Assembly (NCBI GenBank): GCA_025462885.1
Contig: JAOAPN010000016.1
Location: forward strand, 248,001-312,000
DNA length: 64,000 nt
Direction: 5' to 3'
DNA from: Acidobacteriaceae bacterium
GTDB lineage: Bacteria > Acidobacteriota > Terriglobia > Terriglobales > Acidobacteriaceae
A program made the position numbers and the translations under genes. The notes below the pieces were generated by a model, which saw nothing but the letters and a program-made list of their open reading frames with translations, had not been told where the DNA came from and searched no databases. Position 1 is the stretch's first letter, and every line of letters begins with the position of its first letter. This document shows, piece by piece, positions 8,557-17,728 of the stretch.

Positions 8557-9528
8557 TTACTGGTTGCCCGGCTTGATCGCCGGAGGAGCCACACCCGCAG
8601 GTGTAGTCTCCGCAGGCGGAGGCGTCTGACCTTCGGCCACTAACGCCTCATCGATCATGCGGTACACAAACTCGAGGGGAACTGCGCCGGCAAGCTTTTC
8701 GCCGTTGATGAACAACGCCGGGGTGGAATCGACACCCAGTGCCTCGGCCTCTTTCATCGAAGCCTTCACCACGCTGTCGTCCTGCTTCGCGATGCAGGCG
8801 TTCAACGTCGCTTCATTGACCTTTTGCCGCTTGCCTTCTTCGACGGTCAGGGAGTCCAGCGCTGCGTTCGCCTTGGCAAGACTCTTATCGTCACCGCCAA
8901 GCTCGGCGGCATGGGCGTGAATGTAGTCCACGAGCTTCCAGTAGCCTTCGCCGCTCTGCGTGCTCAGGCAATTGGTGTCGATCGCAGCCCGCATCGCCCA
9001 GGGATGCTGGTCCAGCGGGAAATCCCGGTACACGATGCGCACCTGGTTCTTATACCGTGCCGTCAGCGCCGGGAATAACTGTGCATGCATCTTCGAGCAG
9101 TACGGGCACTCCAGATCGTCGAAGCCTACGATCAGCACCGGCGCACTCACCGGACCGCCTCGTGCCGGGCGATTCGCCGGCGAAACCAGTTCCTTCGGGT
9201 TCTTGCTGATATCGAACTTCGTAAACTGCGCCAGCGTCTTGCCATCGGCGGAGAGTAAGAACTGTAGCGGCTTGCTGGCGCGTCCGTTCGACTCGAAGGT
9301 CACGGCGATCTCGCTGAAGCCCGGAACCTCGCTCTTCATCCGCGGCCCGAGGTGGATCTCGTAATCGGGAGGGACGCTGGACTTGGAACGAATGAGAACT
9401 TCGACGCGACGTGCCATCTCCGGCGACAACTCCCCAGTCTGGGTTACAGTGACCTGTGCATGACATCCCACAGCGACCAGTGACACCGCAAAGACCAACA
9501 TCCGAAATGGCTTTAACACACGCAACAC
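8557..9528 (-). CDS. DsbA-like thiol-disulfide oxidoreductase
   Basis: 323 residues, GTG start with GAGG just upstream. A short signal with a possible lipobox (LVAVGC, Cys 22) is followed by a roughly 100-residue N-terminal domain and a DsbA-type thioredoxin fold. The redox motif CPYC (141-144) sits in FDDLECPYCSKMH, a long helical insertion follows, and STPALFING carries the cis-proline loop. The C-terminus is Pro/Ala rich. The CPYC dipeptide resembles the oxidising DsbA group. Position between lptD and the SurA-like gene suggests that it oxidises outer-membrane proteins, possibly LptD itself, which carries a Cys-Cys pair. The target is inferred from context only. Confidence 0.9.
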   Translation of the reverse strand: MLRVLKPFRMLVFAVSLVAVGCHAQVTVTQTGELSPEMARRVEVLIRSKSSVPPDYEIHLGPRMKSEVPGFSEIAVTFESNGRASKPLQFLLSADGKTLAQFTKFDISKNPKELVSPANRPARGGPVSAPVLIVGFDDLECPYCSKMHAQLFPALTARYKNQVRIVYRDFPLDQHPWAMRAAIDTNCLSTQSGEGYWKLVDYIHAHAAELGGDDKSLAKANAALDSLTVEEGKRQKVNEATLNACIAKQDDSVVKASMKEAEALGVDSTPALFINGEKLAGAVPLEFVYRMIDEALVAEGQTPPPAETTPAGVAPPAIKPGNQ

Positions 9529-9612
9529 AATACCTCGATTATCTCACGCAGATCGCCTCGGCAAGCCGCATGTACCGCTAAACCACGCTGTCCTGAACCC
9601 CGTCCGGGCAGC

Positions 9613-12333
9613 CTAAAACAGTCTCTGCGCGCGCCGAAGGTTTCCTGCCGTCCCGATATTGGCCAGGGTGAAATTGAACTTGTACGCATTTTCGTTTCGT
9701 ACCGAGCCAAGCTGATACTTCCGGTACTCAAAACTCAATCCGCAGCAGTCCCAGTTGTAAGAGGTCTGGAGGGCGCCGTACTGCACGGTCCCGAGTTTGA
9801 GGTCCAGGCCCGCATTCGCAGCCACTCCCAGTCCGCGCCTGCTGGGCGATCCATATCCCAGCAGGATCCGCAACTGGCTGAAGTCCGACGTGGCCGATGG
9901 AATTCCCTGCGTATACGACCGTCCCGGAGCATTCAACCGCGCATAGCTGAGCCCCGCAAAGACGCTGCCTTCATGCACATCCACCAGCACATTGTTCGCC
10001 GTGAACTTCTTCGCCCCGGTATCCAGGTCGAAGTCCCACTCCACATCTACCTTCTCCGAAGCGCGCACTCGCAGCCGTGACGCCAGCGGCGAGATGGCGC
10101 GGGGCTCCGTGAGAAACGCAATGCCGGAAAAGCTCAGCGTCGACTCAAGAATATTGCGGCGACCTCGCGATGCCGCCCCTCCAAAGGTCTCGTCGAAGAA
10201 GTATTTCTGTGCCACTCGCCAACTGATCCATTCGCGCGCGCCGCACTTCACGGTGCTTGGCACGTCCCCGTCGTCCTTCACACGGTCTGGCACATGGTCT
10301 GGGCCTGTGGGTACGTCTCCGGGCAGATTGGTGGTCAGCGAGGCGGTCGTCTTGCCCGCTCCGTTGCAGGGCCCGTCTTTGCCTGGCCGCAGAAACAGCC
10401 GCTGGGTGACGCCGTATTCCAGTTCATCGGTATTGCTCACGACATCCTTGTCGTCGAAGCGCAGCAGGTTGAGGAAGTTCCCCACTCCGCGGACATACCG
10501 GTAGGTAAGCTCGGGTTCCACCGTGTGCTTCACGTCATGGCGCAGCAGCCTCCGCACGGGCCCGCCGGTGAACGTACGCTCGATCACCGGAGCGCGCAGG
10601 TCCACCTCCATTTCAACGTCGCTGCGGTTCACCGGATCGCTGCGCTCCACGGTCGCCCCCAGGGTAGGGACACGGCTGCGGCTATAAAACGTTTCGCGAA
10701 CCCCTACAGAAGGCCGAAGACGCCATCCTCCAAACGACAGCGGATACGCTATCGTCGGATGCACATCCAGCCGTTCGATAATCCCGCTCGATACAAAGAA
10801 CGGTTCGACGCGCTTCATACCCGCTGCGGAAGCTTCGACATTCCAGCGCAATCCGGTCGAACCCAGCGCGTGCTCCGTCATATCGAAGTCCAGCGACGGC
10901 GCGTGGAAGATCCTTACCTGCTGCCCCGTCACGGTCGCCGTCGGCACACGCTTCAGGCCCTGGTAGCGGTCTGACCGTGCGCCGAAGCTGTATCCGCTGG
11001 CCTGGTGTATGCCGTAAGCGATCGAGAGAATATCGGTAGAGACCGCCTGGTTGAAGTTCTCCGTAAAAGCCTCGCGGTATGGGTAGGAGCTGAGGTACTC
11101 CATGTCCGCGACTACGCGGGTCGAGCCCTGCACTCCGCTTCTGCCGGGCGCGAAGTCGTGCCGCCCCGAGAGGGTAAAGTCCTGCCCGCCCTGATTCACA
11201 TTCGCCCCCCCGGTCACAATTCCGCGATCCAGCAGGCCACTATAGTGAGTCGTCACAAAATCGTTCCCCTGCCCGCGATACCGGAAGGTCGCCGACTGCT
11301 GCCAGCCGCGCAAGGAAAAATACTCCGCCCCGACCGTCAGGTCCATGCTGCGGTTGATCGCCCAGTAGATCTGCTCGCCCAGCACCAGCCCCTTGGTGGA
11401 CGACTGCCCGATCACCGGCAGCAGAAAGCCGCTCTGGCGGTTCGACTCGTCCACTGGGTGCGTTACGTACGGCAGATACAGCAATGGAATATTCAGCAGC
11501 TTGAAGACGCTGTTGGTCGCGCGGGCCTTCTCGCCATCCACCGTGAACTTCTCCGCATACAGCAGCCAGTCGGGATGCGGAAGCTGGCACGATGTGACCG
11601 ATCCACCGTAGATCTCGTACTCCTGCGGACCGGTCTTCACTACCATCCTGCCGGTGAAGAGAAACGGGTTTCCGTTGGCATAGATCATGCGCTTGCCCGC
11701 CGGCTTCAGACCCACCGAACCTGAGACGTCGTAGAAGCGCCCGGTCTGCGTCTTCACGTTCAGGCTGCCGCGGCTCGCCGAGATCATCTCGTTGTTCTTG
11801 CCGCCGGTCGCCTTCAGATGCCCCGTAGCGCTGAGTTCTCCGGTCTCGGTGTCGTACTCGATATGGTCGGCCGACACCTTGCGGTCGCCATAGGTCACGA
11901 CGACGTCCTGATCGAGGATGAACTTGCTCCCCACCTTGGACTGCGGGCCTGAACTCTCCAGCACCACCTGCGTCGTATCGTCCGGTCCTGGCAGCACCTC
12001 CGCGAGCGGATACTGCGGCGTGCTGGTGCTGGTTTCCGGCCCTTCCGGAAGACTTATACTGGGGGGTGTCTGAGTCGTTACCCCCTGTGCGCCGACCTGC
12101 GGATGTACAACCGCCGCCAGCGTGATAGTTATGAAGAAGTAAACGTTGCGAAGTCTCGGCAGCACCAGAGTTAGACGGGAAGCACCCCCGGTTCGGCCCC
12201 GCGCAGCAGCCCTTTGTTCTACCGGTCCCTGCTTCAAAGAATTACGCTCCACTTGGTTCCGTTTCGTGTTCCGTTCGTCTGCTCTATCCCTGGGGTCCGG
12301 CACATTCACAGCACAGAGCCTCGGTATCGGCAC
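9613..12333 (-). CDS. lptD: LPS-assembly protein LptD (OstA/Imp)
   Basis: 906 residues if the GTG at 12333 is the start. The hydrophobic signal lies at about 60-85, so a start further in is likely; I saw no ribosome binding site to decide it. The order is an OstA/LptA-like beta-jellyroll (about 125-270, including VVVTYGDRKVSADHIEYD and ELSATGHLKA) and the large LptD barrel. The protein places lipopolysaccharide in the outer leaflet of the outer membrane. A Cys near the end of the N-terminal domain (C249) and a C-terminal Cys-Cys pair (C863-C864, in NWDCCGLSFEYR) match the positions that form the essential disulfides in E. coli LptD. It is first in an apparent operon with the DsbA-like and SurA-like genes. 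Confidence 0.93.
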   Translation of the reverse strand: MPIPRLCAVNVPDPRDRADERNTKRNQVERNSLKQGPVEQRAAARGRTGGASRLTLVLPRLRNVYFFITITLAAVVHPQVGAQGVTTQTPPSISLPEGPETSTSTPQYPLAEVLPGPDDTTQVVLESSGPQSKVGSKFILDQDVVVTYGDRKVSADHIEYDTETGELSATGHLKATGGKNNEMISASRGSLNVKTQTGRFYDVSGSVGLKPAGKRMIYANGNPFLFTGRMVVKTGPQEYEIYGGSVTSCQLPHPDWLLYAEKFTVDGEKARATNSVFKLLNIPLLYLPYVTHPVDESNRQSGFLLPVIGQSSTKGLVLGEQIYWAINRSMDLTVGAEYFSLRGWQQSATFRYRGQGNDFVTTHYSGLLDRGIVTGGANVNQGGQDFTLSGRHDFAPGRSGVQGSTRVVADMEYLSSYPYREAFTENFNQAVSTDILSIAYGIHQASGYSFGARSDRYQGLKRVPTATVTGQQVRIFHAPSLDFDMTEHALGSTGLRWNVEASAAGMKRVEPFFVSSGIIERLDVHPTIAYPLSFGGWRLRPSVGVRETFYSRSRVPTLGATVERSDPVNRSDVEMEVDLRAPVIERTFTGGPVRRLLRHDVKHTVEPELTYRYVRGVGNFLNLLRFDDKDVVSNTDELEYGVTQRLFLRPGKDGPCNGAGKTTASLTTNLPGDVPTGPDHVPDRVKDDGDVPSTVKCGAREWISWRVAQKYFFDETFGGAASRGRRNILESTLSFSGIAFLTEPRAISPLASRLRVRASEKVDVEWDFDLDTGAKKFTANNVLVDVHEGSVFAGLSYARLNAPGRSYTQGIPSATSDFSQLRILLGYGSPSRRGLGVAANAGLDLKLGTVQYGALQTSYNWDCCGLSFEYRKYQLGSVRNENAYKFNFTLANIGTAGNLRRAQRLF

Positions 12334-12385
12334 TAAATAGAGGCTAAACGATTTTCACTAACGCAGGTTGAAGGTTTTGAGCACA

Positions 12386-13795
12386 ATGAGCTCCGCACAA
12401 CTGGACACAAGCCACGAACTACAGCCCGATGCGGCGGAAGCGGACTTCGCCCTCACCGAGTACCCTGCCCTCAAGCAGGAGGTGGCCGCTCGACTGGCCG
12501 CGCATCGCGCCCGGCGTCAGAATCAGCGCAGCGCACCGGCTGCTCCCGCTCCTATCCCCATTGCTTCGTCTCCGGCCCGTGCCCGCGCCGCCAGAATTGC
12601 CGCCGCCGTCGCCGAGCGGTACGCCCAGTCCGCCACGTATCGCGAGTTCCTCGCCGCTGAAGCCGAGACCGCCATCCACCAGGCGGAAGCTGCCGCCGAG
12701 GTAGCCGCCGTCACCGCTCGCGCCGTGGCCGAAGCGCAGCTCAACCTCCTCGAAGAACTCGACCAGTACAAGCAGGACACTCAACCGGACGCAGCACCGA
12801 TTCTTCTGTCATCCCACGGCGCGGTGGCGGAGTCTGTCTCGTTCGCGGCGACTGAATCTCATGTGGCGGCGACTCCTGCTGCTGCCTATACTCCAGCGCC
12901 CAAGGTCACAGTTCGCCTCTACGAGGACGTAGCCCCGACCCATTCCTATCCGCCTTCCCAGCTCCACACCAATGCTCACCGGTACGACGCCACGGACGAC
13001 GAGGCCCTCGACGAAGAAATCACCTTCCGTCAGGCCCCTACCTTCGTGGAGTCCACGCCACCGGTTGAGATTCCCGCGAATCTGCTCGAGTTCCCTCGTC
13101 ACCTTGTCGCCGCTCGCAAAGCCCGCCCGCGACTCGCCGAGGGTCCGCTCCGCGAAGACGGCGACCACGAGACGGACTCAGCCCAGCTCCGGATCTTCGA
13201 AGTCGAACCGGCCCAGATCTCCAGCACCCCGGCTGCGGCCTCCGCTGCGCCCGAGTGGACTTCCATCCTGCTGGACGCTCATCCCGTCACCGTACCCACG
13301 ATGGTTGAGGCCGAAGAGGCCGCAATCCTGAAGTACAACACGGCCCCGGTGCTGCTGACCGCGCCGCTCGAACTCCGCGTTATGGCTGCCGCAGTGGACA
13401 CGTCCATCGTCCTCGCCACCATGCTGACCTGCACGGCCGCGGCCGTTACCACCATCGGCACGCTTCCCATGCTCCAGCCCATTACGAGTTTCGCCAGCCT
13501 GGCGCAGTTCGTGCCGCCCCTCGCGCTGGCCGTGTTTACCTTCCTCTTTCTATCAATGGCCTATCAGTACCTCTTCTTTACCTTTTCAGACGCCACTCCC
13601 GGGATGCGTTATGCGCGCATCGGTCTGTGCACGTTCTCGGACGACAATCCGAGCCGTGCCCAGATGCGCCGCCGTATCTGGGCTACGCTGCTGTCTGGTC
13701 TGCCGCTTGGCCTTGGCATTCTGTGGTCATGGATCGATACGGACCGTATCGGCTGGCACGACCGCATTTCCCGCACCTACCAACGCAGCTACTAG
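12386..13795 (+). CDS. RDD-family membrane protein with long Ala-rich N-terminal region
   Basis: 469 residues. About the first 310 form an Ala/Glu/Pro-rich, low-complexity cytoplasmic region with a likely helical stretch (around 65-125, many Ala-Glu repeats). The C-terminal 150 residues form an RDD domain with three predicted membrane segments: LELRVMAAAVDTSIVLATML carries the Arg/Asp signature, and DATPGMRYARIGLCTF and IGWHDRISRTY are typical of the family. RDD proteins are poorly understood; some affect ion or osmotic balance. An in-frame TTG at 12368 is also possible; ATG 12386 with AAGG upstream is preferred. It diverges from lptD and converges on bamA. Confidence 0.82.
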   Translation: MSSAQLDTSHELQPDAAEADFALTEYPALKQEVAARLAAHRARRQNQRSAPAAPAPIPIASSPARARAARIAAAVAERYAQSATYREFLAAEAETAIHQAEAAAEVAAVTARAVAEAQLNLLEELDQYKQDTQPDAAPILLSSHGAVAESVSFAATESHVAATPAAAYTPAPKVTVRLYEDVAPTHSYPPSQLHTNAHRYDATDDEALDEEITFRQAPTFVESTPPVEIPANLLEFPRHLVAARKARPRLAEGPLREDGDHETDSAQLRIFEVEPAQISSTPAAASAAPEWTSILLDAHPVTVPTMVEAEEAAILKYNTAPVLLTAPLELRVMAAAVDTSIVLATMLTCTAAAVTTIGTLPMLQPITSFASLAQFVPPLALAVFTFLFLSMAYQYLFFTFSDATPGMRYARIGLCTFSDDNPSRAQMRRRIWATLLSGLPLGLGILWSWIDTDRIGWHDRISRTYQRSY

Positions 13796-13831
13796 CAAAT
13801 CAAACATCAATCGCTCGACGCGCAGTCGCGC

Positions 13832-13862
13832 CGCCCGCGCAGGGCCGCGTGCGCGCAGCACC
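13832..13862 (+). repeat. GCGYA-loop short palindromic repeats, copies 2a and 2b
   Basis: CGCCCGCGCAGGGC (13832-13845) and CGTGCGCGCAGCACC (13848-13862) each form a 4-bp stem around a GCGCA loop. Both are also present, in swapped order, at 24828-24866. Confidence 0.55.
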
Positions 13863-13872
13863 CGCCGTGCTC

Positions 13873-13909
13873 CTGAAAGAAAAAGGGGAACAGCCGAAGC
13901 CATTCCCCA
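13873..13909 (-). terminator. Rho-independent terminator of bamA
   Basis: On the minus strand GGGGAATGGC pairs with GCTGTTCCCC (one mismatch) around a TTCG loop, followed by TTTTTCTTTC, some 20 bases past the bamA stop codon. Confidence 0.92.
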
Positions 13910-13930
13910 TTCCATACATTCACAACACTC

Positions 13931-16900
13931 TTAGAACGTGGTGCTGACCGTCAACCGCAGGGTCTTCCTGGGTTCACGCAGCGTATAGTTCGATCCGTAG
14001 AACTGCACCGCCTCCTGGTAGCTGAACTGTCCAGCACCGGAGTTCGGGAAGAACTTCTGGAAGCAATTCGTCACAGTAGCCGAGCAGGTCTGGGGCAGTG
14101 CCAACTCCTGCGGAACGTCCTTGAACAACCGCAGCGAGTTATACGCGTAGAAGATACGGAACGGAGCATTCACGATCGGCAGAATGACCTGCAGTTCAGC
14201 TCCATTCGACATACGCGGCACATAGTTCGTACCCGGAACCGTCTTCAACTGAGCCGGGAAGGCAACGGACTGACCGCCGAAGCAGGCGCCATTGACCAGC
14301 GTCGGGCAGCCATAGGAAGCGCTACTGATAAGCGAATTACCTGCCGGACTCTGCCGCAACTGACCCGGCTGCAGATCGAACGTCATGCCGAAGTCCGTAA
14401 AGAACGCGAACGTCACCTGGTTGATGATCGGGATGCGATATTCCAGGTTAGCCGTAAAACTGGTGTCACCGCCGATCGAGACCAGCCGGTAGACCGGCAG
14501 CGGAATCGTTACGTTACCCAGCAACGGATTCGAAGGATCACGCGGAACCGTCGTTCCATCCGGATTCGTCAGGTTGAACGGAACCTTGGTCGGAATGAAG
14601 GTGTACGGAGAAGACGAACGAACATCGAAGCCGCGCAGGTCCGACTCACCACCGTTATAGATACGGCTGGTAGGCGGAGCGACCTGCCCACCGAAACCGG
14701 CTACGTGCGAAACCTGGACACGGTAACCGAGAACGTTGTGGCCCTCGCGATTGACCTTGAGCCCCTTCATCGGGAAGTACTGACGATAGGAGGCGACCGG
14801 TAAGTAGTACTTCACATTTCCGCCGGCGCCCGCAATCTGCACAGCAAGATTGAAGTCCTTACCCGAGTGTGGTCCGACAGCCCGGTCGAGACTGGAGAAC
14901 GTAAAGCTCGGCGTAAGCACCGAAGTGATAATGCCGTTCAACTGATTTTGACCCGCAACGCCCGAACGGAACGCCAGCGATTGGAATACGTTTCTCGTAT
15001 TGTCGTTGAACGTCGTGACCGAAGCCCGCGACAGCGAGTACGAAGCACCGATACGGGTCACGCCCGACTTCGCAAACAGGTGACGCAGCGGCGAGCTTAC
15101 CGAGACCGTAATACCCGTCGTCGCCTGGTTGTAGTTCGTCAGCAGGGACTGCTGCGCATTCGTCAGGTTCTGCGACTGGTTGTTGGCAATGCCGTAGCTC
15201 TTGGCCGGGTTGTAGTCGAACTTGCTGGTGAATACCTGCACCCCCAGCGAGATCGGCTTGTTCCTCAGGTACGGCTCCGTAAATCCAAAGCTCAGGTTGC
15301 GCGAGAGATCACCGACGTTCGCCTGCACGCTGAGCGTCTCGCCCAGTCCCAGAAAGTTGTTCGTCTCGTAGTTCAAGCCGATGAAGGTACCGGAGAGTCC
15401 GCTGATACCGCCGTTCAACCCGATCGAGTTCTTACCCTTTTCTTTCAGCTTCAGCAGCAGGTCGACCGTGCCATCGTCCGGATTCAGACGGCTCTCCGAG
15501 TCCTGCTCCACCTTCAGCGGCTCGAAGTAATTCAACTGGTTCAGGCGGAGGATCGAGAACTCCCACGACTGGCTGTTGTACTGCTGTCCTTCTTCCAACT
15601 GCAGTTCGCGGCGGATGACCTTGTCGCGGGTAATCGTATTGCCGGTGAACTCGATACGCGAGACGAAGAACTTCTTGCCTTCGTCGATCTCGATATTCAG
15701 GGACACCAGCTTCTTCGCTTCGTCGGTCGTCGGAATCGGAGTGCCAACCATGTTGATGTAGCCCAGCGAGCCGTACGCCTTGCGTAACTGCTCCAGCCCC
15801 TTGCCGAAGAGCGTCGCGTTGAAGTATTCGCCATCCTTCTGGGTAAACTGTGCGCGCAGCACCTTCGTGTTGGTCACGTCCTTATTTCCGGAGAACGTAA
15901 TCCCACCCAGCTTGTAGCGCTGACCCTCTTCCACCGGCATCAGGATATCGATCCGCTTGCCGGTCGAAGGCCGCAGCGTAAAGGGATTCAACCCACCTGC
16001 ATCGCGTGTGTGCGTCGTCGGCTCACTGGTCAAAGCCTTGAAGTAACCGCGATCGCGATACGCCTGCCGGACCCGCTCGGTGTCTTCGTCGAGCTTGCTG
16101 GCGTCGAAGGTACGGGCGAGCAGATTCTCCAGGATGATGGAGTGCGGAATTCCGATCGGCTTCAGGTTCCGCATCGCTGCCCGCAGCGTCCGGTCGTTCA
16201 CATTGTCATTGCCCTGGAATGCGATCTTGCCGACCTTGACCGTCGGACCTTCCTTCACATTGAAGGTGATCGCCACAGCCGCCGGAGGAATCGTCTTCAC
16301 TTCGGTCCGGACGGTTGCGAACTGGTGGCCATGCTCGGCGAGCAGTTCTTTCAAGGTATTCTCAGCGCGCTTGATCTTGGTCGGGTCGTACTGACTCTCA
16401 ACCGTCAAGCCAACCTTGGCCTTCTTGTTCCGTTCCAGAATGTCCGAGATCGAAACCGCGTTCGCACCCTTGTAGTTGATCTCGCGGATGGTCGGTTTCT
16501 CACGGACGTAAATCACCAACTGGACGCACTTGTCGTTATCCGCCCGCTCGATCCGAACGTCGTCGAAGTAGCCGGTGTTCCAGAGAGAGTTGAAGTCTCG
16601 CTCCACGACCAGCGGATCGTAGATATCGTTGGCCCGCGAGAACAACCGCGCCAGAACCGACTCCTTCGGAATACGCCGATTTCCGATGACCTGCGGCGGG
16701 CAGAGCGTCTGCACTGCCTGGGGAGCCGGCGTGCTGAAGATGTTCTGCGTATTTGGCGCAGGCCGGGTCGCCTGACCCAGCACCCCCGGAGCCGAGGCCC
16801 CCAGGACGAACAAAGGAGCTGCGGCAATAAGAATGCGAATGCGGCTGGAGCGCGGGCGCACAGGCTTGGTCTGACTCAGCTTGGTCTTACTCTTCAGGGA

Positions 16901-16936
16901 GCTTTCGCTCTCTCGGTTCACGGTAAAGATACGCAC
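13931..16936 (-). CDS. bamA: Outer-membrane protein assembly factor BamA
   Basis: 1001 residues, somewhat longer than the 800-residue proteobacterial protein. A basic N-terminus and membrane leader (about 33-55) are followed by about 25 linker residues and five POTRA repeats (about 75-460; VIGNRRIPKESVLARL begins the first, INYKGANAVSISDIL, IAFQGNDNVNDRTLRAAM, ITFSGNKDVTNTKVLRAQF and IEFTGNTITRDKVIRREL begin the others), then a 16-strand barrel ending in Phe. The conserved loop-6 motif appears as SDLRGFDVR. BamA folds and inserts outer-membrane proteins such as the receptors and LptD in this window. It appears monocistronic, with its own terminator. A TATAAT on the minus strand near 16990 may be its -10 box. 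Confidence 0.96.
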   Translation of the reverse strand: MRIFTVNRESESSLKSKTKLSQTKPVRPRSSRIRILIAAAPLFVLGASAPGVLGQATRPAPNTQNIFSTPAPQAVQTLCPPQVIGNRRIPKESVLARLFSRANDIYDPLVVERDFNSLWNTGYFDDVRIERADNDKCVQLVIYVREKPTIREINYKGANAVSISDILERNKKAKVGLTVESQYDPTKIKRAENTLKELLAEHGHQFATVRTEVKTIPPAAVAITFNVKEGPTVKVGKIAFQGNDNVNDRTLRAAMRNLKPIGIPHSIILENLLARTFDASKLDEDTERVRQAYRDRGYFKALTSEPTTHTRDAGGLNPFTLRPSTGKRIDILMPVEEGQRYKLGGITFSGNKDVTNTKVLRAQFTQKDGEYFNATLFGKGLEQLRKAYGSLGYINMVGTPIPTTDEAKKLVSLNIEIDEGKKFFVSRIEFTGNTITRDKVIRRELQLEEGQQYNSQSWEFSILRLNQLNYFEPLKVEQDSESRLNPDDGTVDLLLKLKEKGKNSIGLNGGISGLSGTFIGLNYETNNFLGLGETLSVQANVGDLSRNLSFGFTEPYLRNKPISLGVQVFTSKFDYNPAKSYGIANNQSQNLTNAQQSLLTNYNQATTGITVSVSSPLRHLFAKSGVTRIGASYSLSRASVTTFNDNTRNVFQSLAFRSGVAGQNQLNGIITSVLTPSFTFSSLDRAVGPHSGKDFNLAVQIAGAGGNVKYYLPVASYRQYFPMKGLKVNREGHNVLGYRVQVSHVAGFGGQVAPPTSRIYNGGESDLRGFDVRSSSPYTFIPTKVPFNLTNPDGTTVPRDPSNPLLGNVTIPLPVYRLVSIGGDTSFTANLEYRIPIINQVTFAFFTDFGMTFDLQPGQLRQSPAGNSLISSASYGCPTLVNGACFGGQSVAFPAQLKTVPGTNYVPRMSNGAELQVILPIVNAPFRIFYAYNSLRLFKDVPQELALPQTCSATVTNCFQKFFPNSGAGQFSYQEAVQFYGSNYTLREPRKTLRLTVSTTF

Positions 16937-17125
16937 ACCCTCGCTGCTCTAAAATCGCACCCGCCAATCCATCTAGGGGGGAGTCTCCGATTATATGGGA
17001 GCAGCCCTTCTGTTAGCGAGTTCATGCACTGGTTCAGAGGCATTCCTAGGCATTCAACCCGCAACTCCGCAATCGCGTAGAAGCCACGTCCAAGTCCCGC
17101 AGCATCAATCACAAGCCCGAACGGC

Positions 17126-17311
17126 CTAGCTCTCCAGCTCCGCCGAAATCGTATAAGCCGCAGCCGAAGGGTCCCAACGCACCGTCAACACGTTCGGCTG
17201 GCAGCAAACCTGGCAGTCCTCCACATACTGCTGACGTGAACCGCCCGACTCGTCAACGGTCGTCTCGACCCATTCAAAACAGCCCGCACACTGAAATCCG
17301 GCATCGTGCAT
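17126..17311 (-). CDS. CPXCG-type cysteine-rich small protein
   Basis: 61 residues. Two Cys pairs (CAGC near 8-11 and CQVCC near 34-38) and the segment YVEDCQVCCQPNVLTV match the CPXCG family of small, probably metal-binding proteins of unknown function; the first pair reads CAGC instead of CPXCG. It begins 3 bases after the PIN-domain toxin stop, and its ribosome binding site (AGGAG) overlaps the end of that gene, so it should be translated from the same mRNA as the toxin-antitoxin pair. Confidence 0.85.
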   Translation of the reverse strand: MHDAGFQCAGCFEWVETTVDESGGSRQQYVEDCQVCCQPNVLTVRWDPSAAAYTISAELES

Positions 17312-17314
17312 TTG

Positions 17315-17728
17315 CTACTCCTGGTGCGATAGACCTTCGACACGCCCTAAGAACGCGTCGACCTTTAAAATCTCGATGCCGCGAAACAGATGCATTCGGA
17401 GCAAATGCTTATCTCCCGTCACAATGACATCCGCTGAACCAGCTACTGCCGCTTCGAGGATTCGATTGTCGTCAGGATCTTCGCAATCGGTAACGATTAC
17501 CTGTGGCCGAACGAGTTCCGCCACTCTTCGAATGCTGCGCAAAGCTGCATCCGCTCGATGCCCCGGCCAACCGAATTTGCGGAGCAATACCGATTCAAGT
17601 TCCTGCAATATCTCTTCACTTGTGGTCAGGCTGTATATGTCCAAGGAAATCATCTGAAGCAAGGCCTCGGGTCTGCCCCGATAGATCAACGCCGATATGA
17701 AAATATTCGTATCCAGCACAATTCGCAT
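17315..17728 (-). CDS. PIN-domain toxin (COG1569 type, VapC-like RNase)
   Basis: 137 residues. The PIN fold is shown by the N-terminal VLDTNIFISAL (catalytic Asp 5), the mid acidic cluster DCEDPDDNRILEAA and the C-terminal VTGDKHLL (Asp). PIN toxins are metal-dependent endoribonucleases that cut tRNA or rRNA when freed from their antitoxin. Its start codon overlaps the stop of the upstream antitoxin by one base, a classic toxin-antitoxin arrangement. The RNA target cannot be predicted. Confidence 0.9.
   Translation of the reverse strand: MRIVLDTNIFISALIYRGRPEALLQMISLDIYSLTTSEEILQELESVLLRKFGWPGHRADAALRSIRRVAELVRPQVIVTDCEDPDDNRILEAAVAGSADVIVTGDKHLLRMHLFRGIEILKVDAFLGRVEGLSHQE

Noticed and set aside
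7306..8643. 445-codon plus-strand frame opposite the SurA-like gene
   Set aside because: Leu/Arg/Val-rich shadow crossing two real genes on the other strand.
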